NCBI RefSeq assembly: GCF_002112505.1
Contig: NZ_NEHW01000007.1
Coordinates: 248,001 to 312,000, forward strand
Direction: 5' to 3'
DNA length: 64,000 nt
Source: Pseudomonas sp. R28(2017)
GTDB taxonomy: Bacteria; Pseudomonadota; Gammaproteobacteria; Pseudomonadales; Pseudomonadaceae
The notes beneath the pieces are model-generated. The model was not told the origin of the DNA, did no database searches, and was given only the letters and a program-made list of their open reading frames with translations. Numbering within the stretch: position 1 is the stretch's first letter; each line of letters begins with the position of its first letter. The position numbers were made by a program, and so were the translations under genes. Shown here one piece after another: positions 47,976-56,582 of the stretch.

Positions 47976-48563
47976 ATGTTTGCACGCCTTTCCCTCGCCG
48001 CCATCGCCATCGCCCTGGTCAGCGGCTGCAGCACCCCGTCGCCCGTGCTGGGCAGCGGCAATATCCGTTACGGTGATGCCCGGGCCGTTGAGCTTGTGAC
48101 CAACGAATTCGGCTCCACCGACCTGCAGATGATCGCCGAGAGCATGACCCGCTCGCTGGCCCAGTCCGGTGTGCTGCATGGCCGCCCGGTCGTGCAGGTG
48201 TACGACGTGAAGAACAAGACCAGCGAGTACATCGATACCCGCGAGATCACCACCTCGATCAAGACCCAGCTGATGAAGTCGGGCACGGCTCGCTTCGCCA
48301 GCGACAACACCGACATGCAAAGCCAGGTCGACCAGCTGCAACTGCAAAACCAGAGCGGCCTGTACAAGAAGAGCACGGTTGCCAAAACCGGCGACATGAT
48401 CGCCGCACGCTACCGCCTGGAAGGCTCGATCAGCTCCATCGTCAAGCGCAGCAGCGATTACAAGGATGTGTTCTACAAGTTCAGCCTGCAGCTGGTCGAC
48501 GTCGAAAGCGGCCTGGCCGAATGGATGGACGAGAAAGAAATCCGCAAGACCACGGAGCGCTGA
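47976..48563 (+). CDS. lpoB: penicillin-binding protein activator LpoB-like lipoprotein
   Basis: 195 residues from an ATG after AGGAG. Lipobox LVSGCSTPSP. The globular part (EFGSTDLQMIAESMTRSLAQ, REITTSIKTQLMKSGTARFA, ARYRLEGSISSIVKR) is the LpoB/TolB-N-like fold. In E. coli LpoB reaches through the outer membrane side to activate PBP1b. Pseudomonads mostly use LpoP for this, so the target here is uncertain; the family call rests on the fold pattern and the ycfL neighbour. Confidence 0.8.
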   Translation: MFARLSLAAIAIALVSGCSTPSPVLGSGNIRYGDARAVELVTNEFGSTDLQMIAESMTRSLAQSGVLHGRPVVQVYDVKNKTSEYIDTREITTSIKTQLMKSGTARFASDNTDMQSQVDQLQLQNQSGLYKKSTVAKTGDMIAARYRLEGSISSIVKRSSDYKDVFYKFSLQLVDVESGLAEWMDEKEIRKTTER

Positions 48564-48566
48564 GCA

Positions 48567-49310
48567 ATGAAAGCATGGATGACAGTGATCGGCCTGGCCT
48601 GGGCCTTCTCGGCACAAGCAGCGCCCATGCTCGCGGTTACCGACCTGGCCTACGAGGCGCGCGTGGAAGAATACATCCACACCGTCAACGCCCAGAACGA
48701 CGGCCAGTCGAGCCCGTACAACAGCAGCCACTCATCGAGCTACAGCGAGTACGAAAGCAGCAAGGGCTACATCGAGCAGACCGAGCTGCGCAACTTCGGC
48801 GGCGACATCAAGGGCGAGATCCTCAAGACCGGGCTGTTCCAGCTGGTGCAGGGCAAACCGTACACCGCCTCGTCCGGCGAAGACGTGCATGACGTGATCG
48901 CGCGGATCAAGGCCGGTGCCTTCCCCGGCGCCGACTATGTGCTGTTCGGCACCCTGTCGGACATCGACTTTCAGCGCGACGTCGGCGCGCTGGCCAATAC
49001 CGACAGTTACTCATCGGTGCTGGCACTGAGCGTGGTGGCTGATTTCAGCCTGATCGACACCCGTACCTTCGAGATCACCTCGGCCTTCACCGCCCTGGGC
49101 GAGGGGCAGGACACCAAGCTGCTCAGCAGCAGGGACCGCCAGGTAACGCCGAACCGCCCGCGGGTGGTGCGTGAGGTGTCCAGGGAACTGGGCATGGACG
49201 TGGCGCGGCAGATGGTCGAACAGTTGAGTGGCACGCCGAATGACCGCGAGGCACGCACGAGCGGGGCGAATGACTTGCCGCCGGATGAGCCGGCGCAGAT
49301 TTTGCGATAA
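48567..49310 (+). CDS. periplasmic LpoB/CsgG-like protein
   Basis: 247 residues. Sec signal peptide (MKAWMTVIGLAWAFSAQA) without a lipobox Cys, so probably soluble in the periplasm, unlike its neighbours. The body resembles the CsgG/LpoB fold (PGADYVLFGTLSDIDFQ, LALSVVADFSLIDTRTFE, VARQMVEQLSGT), with an unusual Ser/Tyr-rich insertion (SSPYNSSHSSSYSEYESSKG) at about residues 46-66. It starts 3 bases after the lpoB stop. A second fold-mate of LpoB in the same operon suggests a partner or decoy. Confidence 0.78.
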   Translation: MKAWMTVIGLAWAFSAQAAPMLAVTDLAYEARVEEYIHTVNAQNDGQSSPYNSSHSSSYSEYESSKGYIEQTELRNFGGDIKGEILKTGLFQLVQGKPYTASSGEDVHDVIARIKAGAFPGADYVLFGTLSDIDFQRDVGALANTDSYSSVLALSVVADFSLIDTRTFEITSAFTALGEGQDTKLLSSRDRQVTPNRPRVVREVSRELGMDVARQMVEQLSGTPNDREARTSGANDLPPDEPAQILR

Positions 49311-49339
49311 GGCTGGGCCTTGGCGAGGGCTTCGCCCTC

Positions 49340-49424
49340 GATCGCCGGCAAGCCAGCTCCCACACCGACCGCGTGTCGTTCAGGCTTAGGCTGTACTTGT
49401 GGGAGCCAGGCTTGCCAGCGATGG
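49340..49424. repeat. REP variant inverted pair
   Basis: A different REP type: CGCCGGCAAGCCAGCTCCCA and mirror TGGGAGCCAGGCTTGCCAGC, compared with the GCGGGCAAGCCCGC type elsewhere. A GAGGGCTTCGCCCTC hairpin precedes it (49325-49339), just after the end of the lpoB operon. Confidence 0.8.
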
Positions 49425-49453
49425 GCCGCACAGCGCCCCCCTGCCATTGACGT

Positions 49454-49705
49454 TCACTGACGGATCTTGTTCAGCCCCAGCTCCATATCGTCGATCAAGG
49501 CCTTGGCCATCTCGCTGAGAATCCGCGCCGCACTTCCAGCCATGCGGTCATTCTCCATTTCTGCTTCGGTGGTCAGGTGCCGGATGCAGCCGATCAACAC
49601 CGATAGCTGTGAGAACGCATGGTCAAAGGGCACGTTGGGCTTGAGGCTGAAAAGGTCGAAGCTCTCCAAGCCTGCCGTTACCGCGCTTTGTGGATAAGTG
49701 CTCAT
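49454..49705 (-). CDS. DUF3077 family small protein
   Basis: 83 residues, cytoplasmic and helical (VPFDHAFSQLSVLIGCIRHL, then ARILSEMAKALIDDMELGLN), matching the Pseudomonas-specific DUF3077 family of unknown function. It follows the DUF6124 gene by 16 bases and is likely in one message with it, behind a structured leader. Confidence 0.72.
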   Translation of the reverse strand: MSTYPQSAVTAGLESFDLFSLKPNVPFDHAFSQLSVLIGCIRHLTTEAEMENDRMAGSAARILSEMAKALIDDMELGLNKIRQ

Positions 49706-49721
49706 CCTGTCGCTCCTTGTT

Positions 49722-49976
49722 TTAGACGGAGAGGTCCGAGTGTTTGGCCAAGGTTGAAACCATGCGGCACAGCAGACGGATGTTCATGGCCATGGCATCA
49801 CGCTGCAGGCCTGGCTCGCTGTCTAGCAGGACGCTGTAGGTTTGCTGCACGGTGAGAGTTAATGCGTGGACCAGCGCGTCGCATTGCTCGGTGCTGGGCG
49901 GGGTGATGAGCGAGAAATCGGGGATGTCGAATTGGGGGATGGAAGATGCGGGTGGGTCGGGGACGATCTTTTTCAT
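49722..49976 (-). CDS. DUF6124 family small protein
   Basis: 84 residues beginning MKKIVPDPPASSIPQFDIPD, the recurring start of the DUF6124 family of Pseudomonas, followed by a helical region (CDALVHALTLTVQQTYSVLL, RDAMAMNIRLLCRMVSTLAK). Function unknown. Preceded by a long leader with strong secondary structure; AGGAG in the leader supports the ATG at 49976. Confidence 0.75.
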   Translation of the reverse strand: MKKIVPDPPASSIPQFDIPDFSLITPPSTEQCDALVHALTLTVQQTYSVLLDSEPGLQRDAMAMNIRLLCRMVSTLAKHSDLSV

Positions 49977-50355
49977 GTCGGAACTCCTGTACTAGAGAAT
50001 TTCTGCCTTCCTCTTCGTCTCACGGATTTGGGTGGCAGTCGTGCACGGGGTGAGACCCGGGGTACAGGAGACCCGGCCAGACCAAAGCCTGCCCGCGCAC
50101 GACCGCCATAAGCGATGCGTCCTGTACCAAACGGGTGTCTCACGCCCGATCGCCATGCGAGGCGACCCAGGGACAGTAGTCCGGGAGCACTTCCCAGCCA
50201 AGACAGCACCTTCCGACAGGTGCCGTAGGATAATTCGACATGGAGTCGGAACTGAAGCATTTGGTTTCAGGTTGGGAAATGTCCTACAGCTCGGGGCTTG
50301 GCGGAATATGGGGTATCGGCTGACAGGTGCCTGCCGACAGATTTGCAGCGCCGAT
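49977..50355 (-). promoter_or_regulatory. long structured leader upstream of the DUF6124/DUF3077 pair
   Basis: No credible gene. Within 50050-50143 the sequence closes on itself: GTGAGAC (50050-50056) pairs with GTCTCAC (50137-50143) and GGTACAGG (50061-50068) with CCTGTACC (50121-50128), enclosing about 50 bases. This is a candidate cis-regulatory RNA or an ncRNA gene on either strand. In the DUF6124 direction the structure ends about 75 bases before the start codon. Confidence 0.5.
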
Positions 50356-50610
50356 GAGATCGAGCGCCGCCCGCGCGGCGCATCGCGGATAAATCCGCTC
50401 CTACATCTGTTTCGGGCCAGTTATTCCTGCACCGTTGGCGCGCGCACCCTTGGCGCATGGCAGGAGATGGGTGAAGCGGCAGCAGCGACACCAATCGATT
50501 TGAATGGAACAAACAAGGCGGACAGCGGTGACCTCACAGGAGGGGCTGGCCCGAAACAGATGTAGGAGCGGATTTATCCGCGATGCGCCGCGCGGGCGGC
50601 GCTCGATCTC
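50356..50610. repeat. 65-bp perfect inverted repeat flanking 125 bases
   Basis: The arm at 50356-50420 (begins GAGATCGAGCGCCGC, ends CGGGCCAG) is repeated as an exact reverse complement at 50546-50610. Each arm contains a REP-like palindrome of another family, GCGGATAAATCCGC, and a GCGCCGC-rich dyad. The 125-base centre has no gene. It lies between the DUF6124 leader and the end of the efflux operon; I see no target-site duplication. Confidence 0.92.
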
Positions 50611-50648
50611 GCAGGCGCTGAATATATCGCGTCCTACACCCCGCAACC

Positions 50649-52067
50649 TCACTGCTTCCCAGCCTCCTTCCACCCCCCACCCAACGCCAGGAACACACCA
50701 ATCTGCCCCAACGCCACCTGGCTATTGGCCGCCGCAAGTTGCGAGCGCATATCGGTATAAGTGCGCGTCGCCTGCAAATCCGCGAGGAACGACTCACGCC
50801 CCGCCTGGTAATACCGGTGCGTCTGGTCCGCCGCTTCCTTCGCCGACTTCTCCGCCTCGGCCAGCGCATCACGTCGGTCGAGCAAGGCGCTGTACTGGGC
50901 CAGACGGGTCTGGGTCTCGCGGATGGCGTTCAGCACCACACCGTCGAAATGCGCCAAGGCCGCCTGGGTCGAGGCTTCAGCCATGCGAATGCGGGCGCGG
51001 GTGCCGTTGGTCGGGATGCTCCAGCTGATCTGGGGGCCAAAGCCCCAGCGGTTGGTCGACGGATCACCGAGGTCTTCAAGGATGCCAATGGTGCCAACCT
51101 GGGCACCGATGCTGATGTCCGGATACAGCGCACCGGTGGCCACACCGATCTGGGCAGTGGCTGCTGCCAGCTGGCGTTCGGCCTGGCGCACGTCGGGGCG
51201 GCGCTTGAGCAGGGCCGCGCCATCACCCACCGGGACCAGCTGGTTCAGTTGCGGCAATTCGGCACAATCCGCGGTGCCGGCGGGCAACTTGTCCACAGGC
51301 TTGGCCAGCAGGGCCGCCAAGGTGTACAGGCCCGTTTCGCGTTCGGCCTTGAAGCGCGGCAGTTCGGCGCGCAACGACTTGAACTGGGTCTGCGAGCGGG
51401 TGACCTGGGTTTCGTCGCCACGGCCGGCGTCGCGCAGGCGCTGGTTGAGCTTCACGCTCTGCTCCTGCAGGTCGAGCGATTCGCGGGCGATGTGGTACTC
51501 CTCGTTGGCCGAGCACACTTGGGTGTAGGCCTTGACCACGTCGGCCACCAGGGTGATGCGCGCCGTGTCGGCGGCGGCCTGCACCGCATCCGCATTGGCC
51601 TTGGCAGCCTCGGTGCCGCGCTTGAAGGTGCCCCACAGGTCGAACTGGTACGAGGCGCTGATGATGGCCTCGCCGATGTTGGCCACCGGCACCTTCTCGG
51701 GCAGCAGGAAGGCTTGGCCGGACTCCTGCAGGCGCTGGGCGCCCGCCTTGATGCCGCCATTGAAGCCGCCTTGCGACTCGGCCACTTCGACCTGGGCACG
51801 GGCCTTGGCGATATTGGCCGCGGCCACGCGCAGTTCGGTATTGGCGCTCAGCGCCTGGCGCACCAGCTCGTTGAGGCGTTGATCCTGATACAGCTGCCAC
51901 CAGTCCTCGGGCACCGGTGCCGACACCACGCTGTCGGCATCCTGGCGCAGCGGGCCGTTGAGGTCGCTGCGTTGCACCGCCGCGTCCTTCGGCACTTGGT
52001 AGTCGGGGCCAACCATCATGCAGGCCCCCAGGGACAGGCAGAACCCCGCCAGGATCAGCTGTTTCAT
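50649..52067 (-). CDS. outer membrane factor of efflux system (NodT family lipoprotein)
   Basis: 472 residues. Lipobox LSLGACMMVGPDY (Cys 16), then two OEP repeats: NELVRQALSANTELRVAAAN in the first half and LLKRRPDVRQAERQLAAATA with DISIGAQVGT in the second. It forms the trimeric outer-membrane tunnel of a tripartite efflux pump. It overlaps the HlyD gene upstream by 4 bases and is the last gene of the MarR-headed operon. Confidence 0.92.
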   Translation of the reverse strand: MKQLILAGFCLSLGACMMVGPDYQVPKDAAVQRSDLNGPLRQDADSVVSAPVPEDWWQLYQDQRLNELVRQALSANTELRVAAANIAKARAQVEVAESQGGFNGGIKAGAQRLQESGQAFLLPEKVPVANIGEAIISASYQFDLWGTFKRGTEAAKANADAVQAAADTARITLVADVVKAYTQVCSANEEYHIARESLDLQEQSVKLNQRLRDAGRGDETQVTRSQTQFKSLRAELPRFKAERETGLYTLAALLAKPVDKLPAGTADCAELPQLNQLVPVGDGAALLKRRPDVRQAERQLAAATAQIGVATGALYPDISIGAQVGTIGILEDLGDPSTNRWGFGPQISWSIPTNGTRARIRMAEASTQAALAHFDGVVLNAIRETQTRLAQYSALLDRRDALAEAEKSAKEAADQTHRYYQAGRESFLADLQATRTYTDMRSQLAAANSQVALGQIGVFLALGGGWKEAGKQ

Positions 52068-52939
52068 GGGCGCTGGCCCTCAAGGATCGACACAGTGGCG
52101 GTACGCCCGGCGATCATGCGGAAGTCTTCCGGCACTTCGTCGAAGGCGATGCGCACCGGAATGCGCTGGGCCAGGCGCACCCAGCTGAACGCCGGGTTGA
52201 CGTTGGGCAACAAGTTGGCGCCGCTGCTGCGGTCGCGGTCTTCGATACCGGCGGCGAAGCTCTGCACATGGCCGCGCAGGCGGGTGTTGTCGCCCATCAC
52301 GCGGATGTCCACGGCGTCGCCGATGTGGATGCCACCGAGCTTGGTTTCCTCGAAGTAGCCATCGACGTGATACGAGGCACTGTCGACCACCGACAGCACC
52401 GGGCGGCCGGCGCTGACGAACTCGTGGTCGCGCGGGGCGCGGTCGTTGAGGTAGCCATCCACCGGGCTGCGCACCACCGAGCGGTCGAGGTTGAGCTGGG
52501 CCGTGTCGACCGCAACCTGTGCCTCGCTCACCGCCGAACGGGCGCGGGCCTCGCGGGACTGGCTCTCTTCCAGCTGCTCGGCCGCCACCAGGTTACCGAG
52601 CTTGCGGTTGCGCTGCGCCTCGCGGGAGGCCTGGGCCAGGGTTTCCTGGCGCTCGCCGAGGGTCGCCTTGGCTTGGCGCAGGGCCAGGGTGAAGCGGTCC
52701 TGGTCGATGGTGAACAGCACGTCGCCGCGCTTGACGGTCTGGTTGTCGCGCACCTCGACCTTCTGGATCAGGCCGGACACGTCCGGGGCAATCTGGATCA
52801 CGTCGGCGCGGATGTGGCCGTCGCGGGTCCAGGGGGCGAACATGTAGTACACCACCATCTGCCACACGAGCACGGCGGCGAAAGTCACTACCAGCAAGGT
52901 CAGGACCACACGGCCCAGGGTCAACAAAGGTTTTTTCAT
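52064..52939 (-). CDS. HlyD/EmrA-type membrane fusion protein
   Basis: 291 residues from an ATG overlapping the DUF1656 stop (ATGA). One N-terminal transmembrane anchor (TLLVVTFAAVLVWQMVVYY), a lipoyl-like segment (RADVIQIAPDVSGLIQKVEV) and an alpha-helical hairpin with a beta-barrel (VVRSPVDGYLNDRAPRDHEF). It bridges the FUSC pump and the outer membrane channel. A TTG at 52960 is a less likely start. Confidence 0.91.
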   Translation of the reverse strand: MKKPLLTLGRVVLTLLVVTFAAVLVWQMVVYYMFAPWTRDGHIRADVIQIAPDVSGLIQKVEVRDNQTVKRGDVLFTIDQDRFTLALRQAKATLGERQETLAQASREAQRNRKLGNLVAAEQLEESQSREARARSAVSEAQVAVDTAQLNLDRSVVRSPVDGYLNDRAPRDHEFVSAGRPVLSVVDSASYHVDGYFEETKLGGIHIGDAVDIRVMGDNTRLRGHVQSFAAGIEDRDRSSGANLLPNVNPAFSWVRLAQRIPVRIAFDEVPEDFRMIAGRTATVSILEGQRP

Positions 52940-53148
52940 GGCAGCATCAGGCTTCGGCAAAAGTGGTCGACCGCACCCAGCAGCACGGCATACAGGGCGA
53001 CGTTGAACAGCGCCCGGTGCCAGACCAGGCGGTAGAAATGCAGGCGCACCAGCACCGCGTGCACCCCCAGGAACAGCAGGTAGGTGCCAAACATCATCAC
53101 CAGCAGCGTGGGCAGGAACACCCCGCTGATATCCAGTTCACCGATCAC
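52936..53148 (-). CDS. DUF1656 small membrane protein (AaeX-like)
   Basis: 70 residues with two hydrophobic segments (VFLPTLLVMMFGTYLLFLGV and HRALFNVALYAVLLGAVDHF). DUF1656 proteins of this size sit between FUSC and HlyD genes in aromatic-acid efflux operons, like AaeX in aaeXAB. Both ends overlap neighbours by 4 bases. Confidence 0.88.
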   Translation of the reverse strand: MIGELDISGVFLPTLLVMMFGTYLLFLGVHAVLVRLHFYRLVWHRALFNVALYAVLLGAVDHFCRSLMLP

Positions 53149-55232
53149 AGGGGCGCTCCGTCGAGGCCGGGGGGCAGTTGCGGTTGTTCGGCGGGCTCGA
53201 GCATCACCTCGACACCCGGCAGCAGTGCCAGGCGCAAGCCGCTCAGGGCATGCAGCAGGTGGGTGCGGGCGTCGCCGCGTTCGTACAGTTCATCCAGGTT
53301 CAGCGCCAGGCGCGCACGTTCCATGTTGCGCAGCAGCGCGGCTGGCGCGTGCAGGCGCTCACCGGCGCGCAGGCAGGCGGCATAGTGCGCGCCGACTTCC
53401 TCGATCACCGTGTTCAGCCGCTCGCGGGCCTGCTGGCCGGCGCGCGGCAGGTAGGCCAGCAGGTCGAGCAGGTTAAGCCCCACGCGCAGGTCGCGCAGCG
53501 CCACGCCGCTGTCCTGGCCGGTCTGTGACAGGCGCGGCAGGTGCTGCATCAGGCGGTCGAGCATCTGCACACCGACCTGGCGGTGCTCGGCCAGGGTGGC
53601 CGGCTCGGTCATTTCGACGATGTCGCGCCAGGCGAAACGGGTCATCCGCTTGGCGGCCAGCTCCACGCCGAACGGGCGCATCACCAGGGTCCAGATGAAG
53701 GCGAACAGCAGGCCCACGGGGCCGGCCAGGTTGGAGTTGAGGAAGGTGAAGAAGTCGGCGTCGTAAGCACCCTGGATACTGATGAAGGTCGAGGTGTTGA
53801 CGATGGTCAGCAGGGTGCCGAGATAGAAGCGTGGCTGCACGGTCAGGGTGCCGACGCAGATGAAGGGGATCGCGAAGGCCAGCACCAGCATCGGGAAGTC
53901 GTGCAGGTTGGGCAGCACCAGGAACAGGTACAGGCTGGAGAAGATCACCGACATCAAGGTCCAGAAGAAGAACCGGTAGATCTGTGGCGCCGGGTCGTCC
54001 ATGGCGGCAAAGAAGCTGCACGACACGGCGGCGAGGATCACCGCGCTGGCGCCGTCGTTCCAGCCAAGGCCGATCCACAGGCCGCAGGCGACGACGATCG
54101 CCAGCACCGTGGAAACCACCGAGTAGAGCATCAGGCCACGGTCGAAGAACGCCGTCAGGCGGCCCAGGCGCCAGTGGCGGTACACCGCGCGCCAGGGCTT
54201 GGGGTCGTCGGTGCGCAGGGCGTGCTGTAGGGAGCAGCAGTCCTGCCACAGGTCGGCCCACTCGGTCAGGCGGTAGAGGGCGTTGGACAGCAGCAGCTCG
54301 GCACGCTGGTCGAGGGCGGCGGCGCCGGGTTGCAGGCGGTCGATCTGCTCGTGCAGGGCCGTCCAGCGGGCGATGGAGGCGCTGTCGGCGGTGCCTTTGA
54401 GCCAGTCCCGGGCGGCCTCCAGCACCGGCTGGAGCTGCGCGTAATGGGCCGGGGCGCGGCCTTCGAGGGCAATCAGGGCATCGTCGAGGGCGTCGATCAC
54501 CGGCAGCAGGTGGATCATCCGCCCGCGCAGCTCGCGGGCGTTCTTCAGGGTATGCGGGCCGGCACCTTCGTGGCCGAGTTGGCCGATCATCAGCTCCAGC
54601 GAGTTGAAAGTGGTGACCATCGCCCCGCGCATGCCGCCGACCTTGTCGGCGCTGGCTTCGCGGGCGAGGTAGGTGTCGCTGTAGCGGATCGCTTCGGTGA
54701 ACCAGCTACCGGTAGCACCCACCACTACCGGGGCCAGCCGGCGCGGCCAGAAGATCGCACCGACCACCGCCGCGCAGACGATCCCCAGGCAGATCTCCTG
54801 GGCCCGGGAGGACGCCACATCGAACACCGCCAGCGGGTTGTCGACCACCGCCAGGGCAATCATCGGCAAGGTGTAGCCCGCCAGCATCAGTACGTAGTTG
54901 TTGGCCGTGCGCAGGTTCAGTGAAAGGAACAACAAAGTGCCGGTCCACAGGGCGATGGCGATGCTCAGCAGCAACGGTGACTGCACCAGCGGCGGCACGA
55001 AGAAGATCGCCCCGGCAGCACCGAGCAACGTACCCACGGCGCGATACAGCGCCTTGGAGCTGGTAGGGCCGACGAACGGGCTGGAGACGATGTACACGGT
55101 GGCCATCGCCCAGTACGGTCGCGGCAACTGCAACAGCAGGGCGATGTACAGGGCGATCATCGACGCGGCAAAGGTGCGCACGCCGTAGAACCAGTCGCGG
55201 GCCGGCGGCACCGAGCTGAAGAAACCGTTCAT
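53145..55232 (-). CDS. FUSC family efflux pump (AaeB-like)
   Basis: 695 residues. Two blocks of hydrophobic segments, first at about 20-165 (MIALYIALLLQLPRPYWAMA, VYIVSSPFVGPTSSKALYRA) and again at about 360-500 (LYLFLVLPNLHDFPMLVLAF), each followed by a soluble part, the FUSC layout. AaeB exports aromatic carboxylic acids in E. coli; substrate here unknown. Its start overlaps the marR stop by 4 bases. Confidence 0.9.
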   Translation of the reverse strand: MNGFFSSVPPARDWFYGVRTFAASMIALYIALLLQLPRPYWAMATVYIVSSPFVGPTSSKALYRAVGTLLGAAGAIFFVPPLVQSPLLLSIAIALWTGTLLFLSLNLRTANNYVLMLAGYTLPMIALAVVDNPLAVFDVASSRAQEICLGIVCAAVVGAIFWPRRLAPVVVGATGSWFTEAIRYSDTYLAREASADKVGGMRGAMVTTFNSLELMIGQLGHEGAGPHTLKNARELRGRMIHLLPVIDALDDALIALEGRAPAHYAQLQPVLEAARDWLKGTADSASIARWTALHEQIDRLQPGAAALDQRAELLLSNALYRLTEWADLWQDCCSLQHALRTDDPKPWRAVYRHWRLGRLTAFFDRGLMLYSVVSTVLAIVVACGLWIGLGWNDGASAVILAAVSCSFFAAMDDPAPQIYRFFFWTLMSVIFSSLYLFLVLPNLHDFPMLVLAFAIPFICVGTLTVQPRFYLGTLLTIVNTSTFISIQGAYDADFFTFLNSNLAGPVGLLFAFIWTLVMRPFGVELAAKRMTRFAWRDIVEMTEPATLAEHRQVGVQMLDRLMQHLPRLSQTGQDSGVALRDLRVGLNLLDLLAYLPRAGQQARERLNTVIEEVGAHYAACLRAGERLHAPAALLRNMERARLALNLDELYERGDARTHLLHALSGLRLALLPGVEVMLEPAEQPQLPPGLDGAPL

Positions 55233-55681
55233 GCCACCCCGCCTGCTGTACCCAGGCCAGCGGCCTCGAAGGCACGCAACACGCGCAGCGCGGCCTGCAG
55301 GTCGGCCTCGTCGATGCCCAGCAGCACGTCATGGCGCACGCGCACGAGCTCGGCTTCGATGGCTTCGGCCAGGCGACGGCCTTCGGCGGTCAGGCTCAGG
55401 GCCTTGGCGCGGCGGTCCAGCGGGTCCTCGCTGCGGCAGACCAGGCCTGCCTTGCACAGCTGGTCGAGCAGGCGTACCAGCGACGGGCTTTCCAGGCCGG
55501 CAGCCTGGGCCACGGCCACCTGGTGCACGCCGTCGCCCAGGCGCACGATCATCAGCAACGGCGCGGCGCAGGCCTCGGAGATACCGTAGCCAATCAGGGC
55601 GTTGTGGCAGATGCGCCGCCAGTGGCGAGCGGCAACCACCATGCCGCTGCTGACTTGCAGGCGCAGGGAGTCAATGGACAT
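55229..55681 (-). CDS. MarR family regulator of the efflux operon
   Basis: 150 residues. Winged helix ([20 protein letters not shown] as HTH, KAGLVCRSEDPLDRRAKALS as wing, which contains the DxRxK element). Start at 55681 (MSIDSLRLQV); a few codons upstream another ATG exists. First gene of the operon, coupled to FUSC. A dyad ATAGTTTGCTAACTAT lies 21 bases upstream, the expected place for autorepression. Ligands of such regulators are often phenolic acids. Confidence 0.9.
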   Translation of the reverse strand: MSIDSLRLQVSSGMVVAARHWRRICHNALIGYGISEACAAPLLMIVRLGDGVHQVAVAQAAGLESPSLVRLLDQLCKAGLVCRSEDPLDRRAKALSLTAEGRRLAEAIEAELVRVRHDVLLGIDEADLQAALRVLRAFEAAGLGTAGGVA

Positions 55682-55701
55682 GTGGGGAACCAAGGATATT
55701 C

Positions 55702-55717
55702 ATAGTTTGCTAACTAT
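55702..55717 (-). promoter_or_regulatory. probable MarR operator
   Basis: Palindrome ATAGTT-TGCT-AACTAT (6-bp arms) about 20 bases ahead of the marR start, in an AT-rich stretch. Size and symmetry fit a MarR dimer site controlling the whole operon. Confidence 0.65.
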
Positions 55718-55787
55718 CAATATACGCCTGTGTCTCCCCCTGTCGTCAACAGCCGGCGACGGGGGGCTTTGATGAATTGTTGTTCAT

Positions 55788-56582
55788 TCAGGGCTGAATC
55801 TGGTCTTCCAGCTTCATGGTCAGGGCCAAGGTACTGCCCATCTGCACTGCCCGGTCACGCCAGCCCTGGTAACGCGCTTCATCCCGGCTGCTGAAATGCA
55901 CCGCCAACTCCTCGGCCGCCTGCATCACCCCGGTGGCCGCCGCCAGTTCCAGCCAATACAGCGCGGCCTTGATGTCCGCGTCCACGTACAGGCCATGCAA
56001 CAAACGGTAGCCCACTTCGAACCGGCAACGCGCCTCGCCCCGCTCGGCACCGCGCAAGAACCACTGGTATGCCTGGCCGGGGTCCACCTGCCAGCCCAGC
56101 GCGGCATCGCAGACTTCTTCTTCGTACAGGTCGCCCAGCGCGGCAGCGGCATGCAACAGGCCGCGCTCGAAGGCCTGGCGATAACACTCCTCGGCCTGCG
56201 CATAGGAGGTTTCGACCCCCTTGCCGAAGTAGTGCTGCTGCCCCAGGTTGAACCATGCCGCCGCATTGCCCTGCAGCGCCGCCATGCGCAGCAGGTGCCC
56301 GGCCAGCGCGGTGTCGGCGCGCCAGTATTTGCCATTGAGCCAGATCCACCCCAGGTCGTTGAGCGCGGCCACATTGCCCGCCAGAGCCTGTTGCCGCAGG
56401 TCGGCGTACACCGCCTGCAGGTCGTGGGCCTCGTCCAGGCGGTTGACCAGCAGCGCGCGCTGGCTGGGCAGCCCGACCCCGGCAAACAGCCGCTGCCGCC
56501 TGCCGGCGTGTGTCGGTGGGCAAATGACCTGCTCTGGCAGAAGACGGGCGAGCAGCGAATGGATATTGCTGACAGCAGACAT
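55788..56582 (-). CDS. Sel1-repeat (tetratricopeptide-like) protein
   Basis: 264 residues from an ATG with GAGG 6 bases upstream. Four or so Sel1-type helical repeats: VAALNDLGWIWLNGKYWRAD, GNAAAWFNLGQQHYFGKGVE, LLHAAAALGDLYEEEV and GEARCRFEVGYRLLHGLYVD. No signal peptide; a cytoplasmic scaffold for protein contacts. Divergent from the WYL gene. Specific partner unknown. Confidence 0.85.
   Translation of the reverse strand: MSAVSNIHSLLARLLPEQVICPPTHAGRRQRLFAGVGLPSQRALLVNRLDEAHDLQAVYADLRQQALAGNVAALNDLGWIWLNGKYWRADTALAGHLLRMAALQGNAAAWFNLGQQHYFGKGVETSYAQAEECYRQAFERGLLHAAAALGDLYEEEVCDAALGWQVDPGQAYQWFLRGAERGEARCRFEVGYRLLHGLYVDADIKAALYWLELAAATGVMQAAEELAVHFSSRDEARYQGWRDRAVQMGSTLALTMKLEDQIQP

Noticed and set aside
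49973..50260. Open frames in the DUF6124 leader
   Set aside because: They are Arg-rich and have no ribosome-binding site; complementary segments better explain the DNA as a structured leader.
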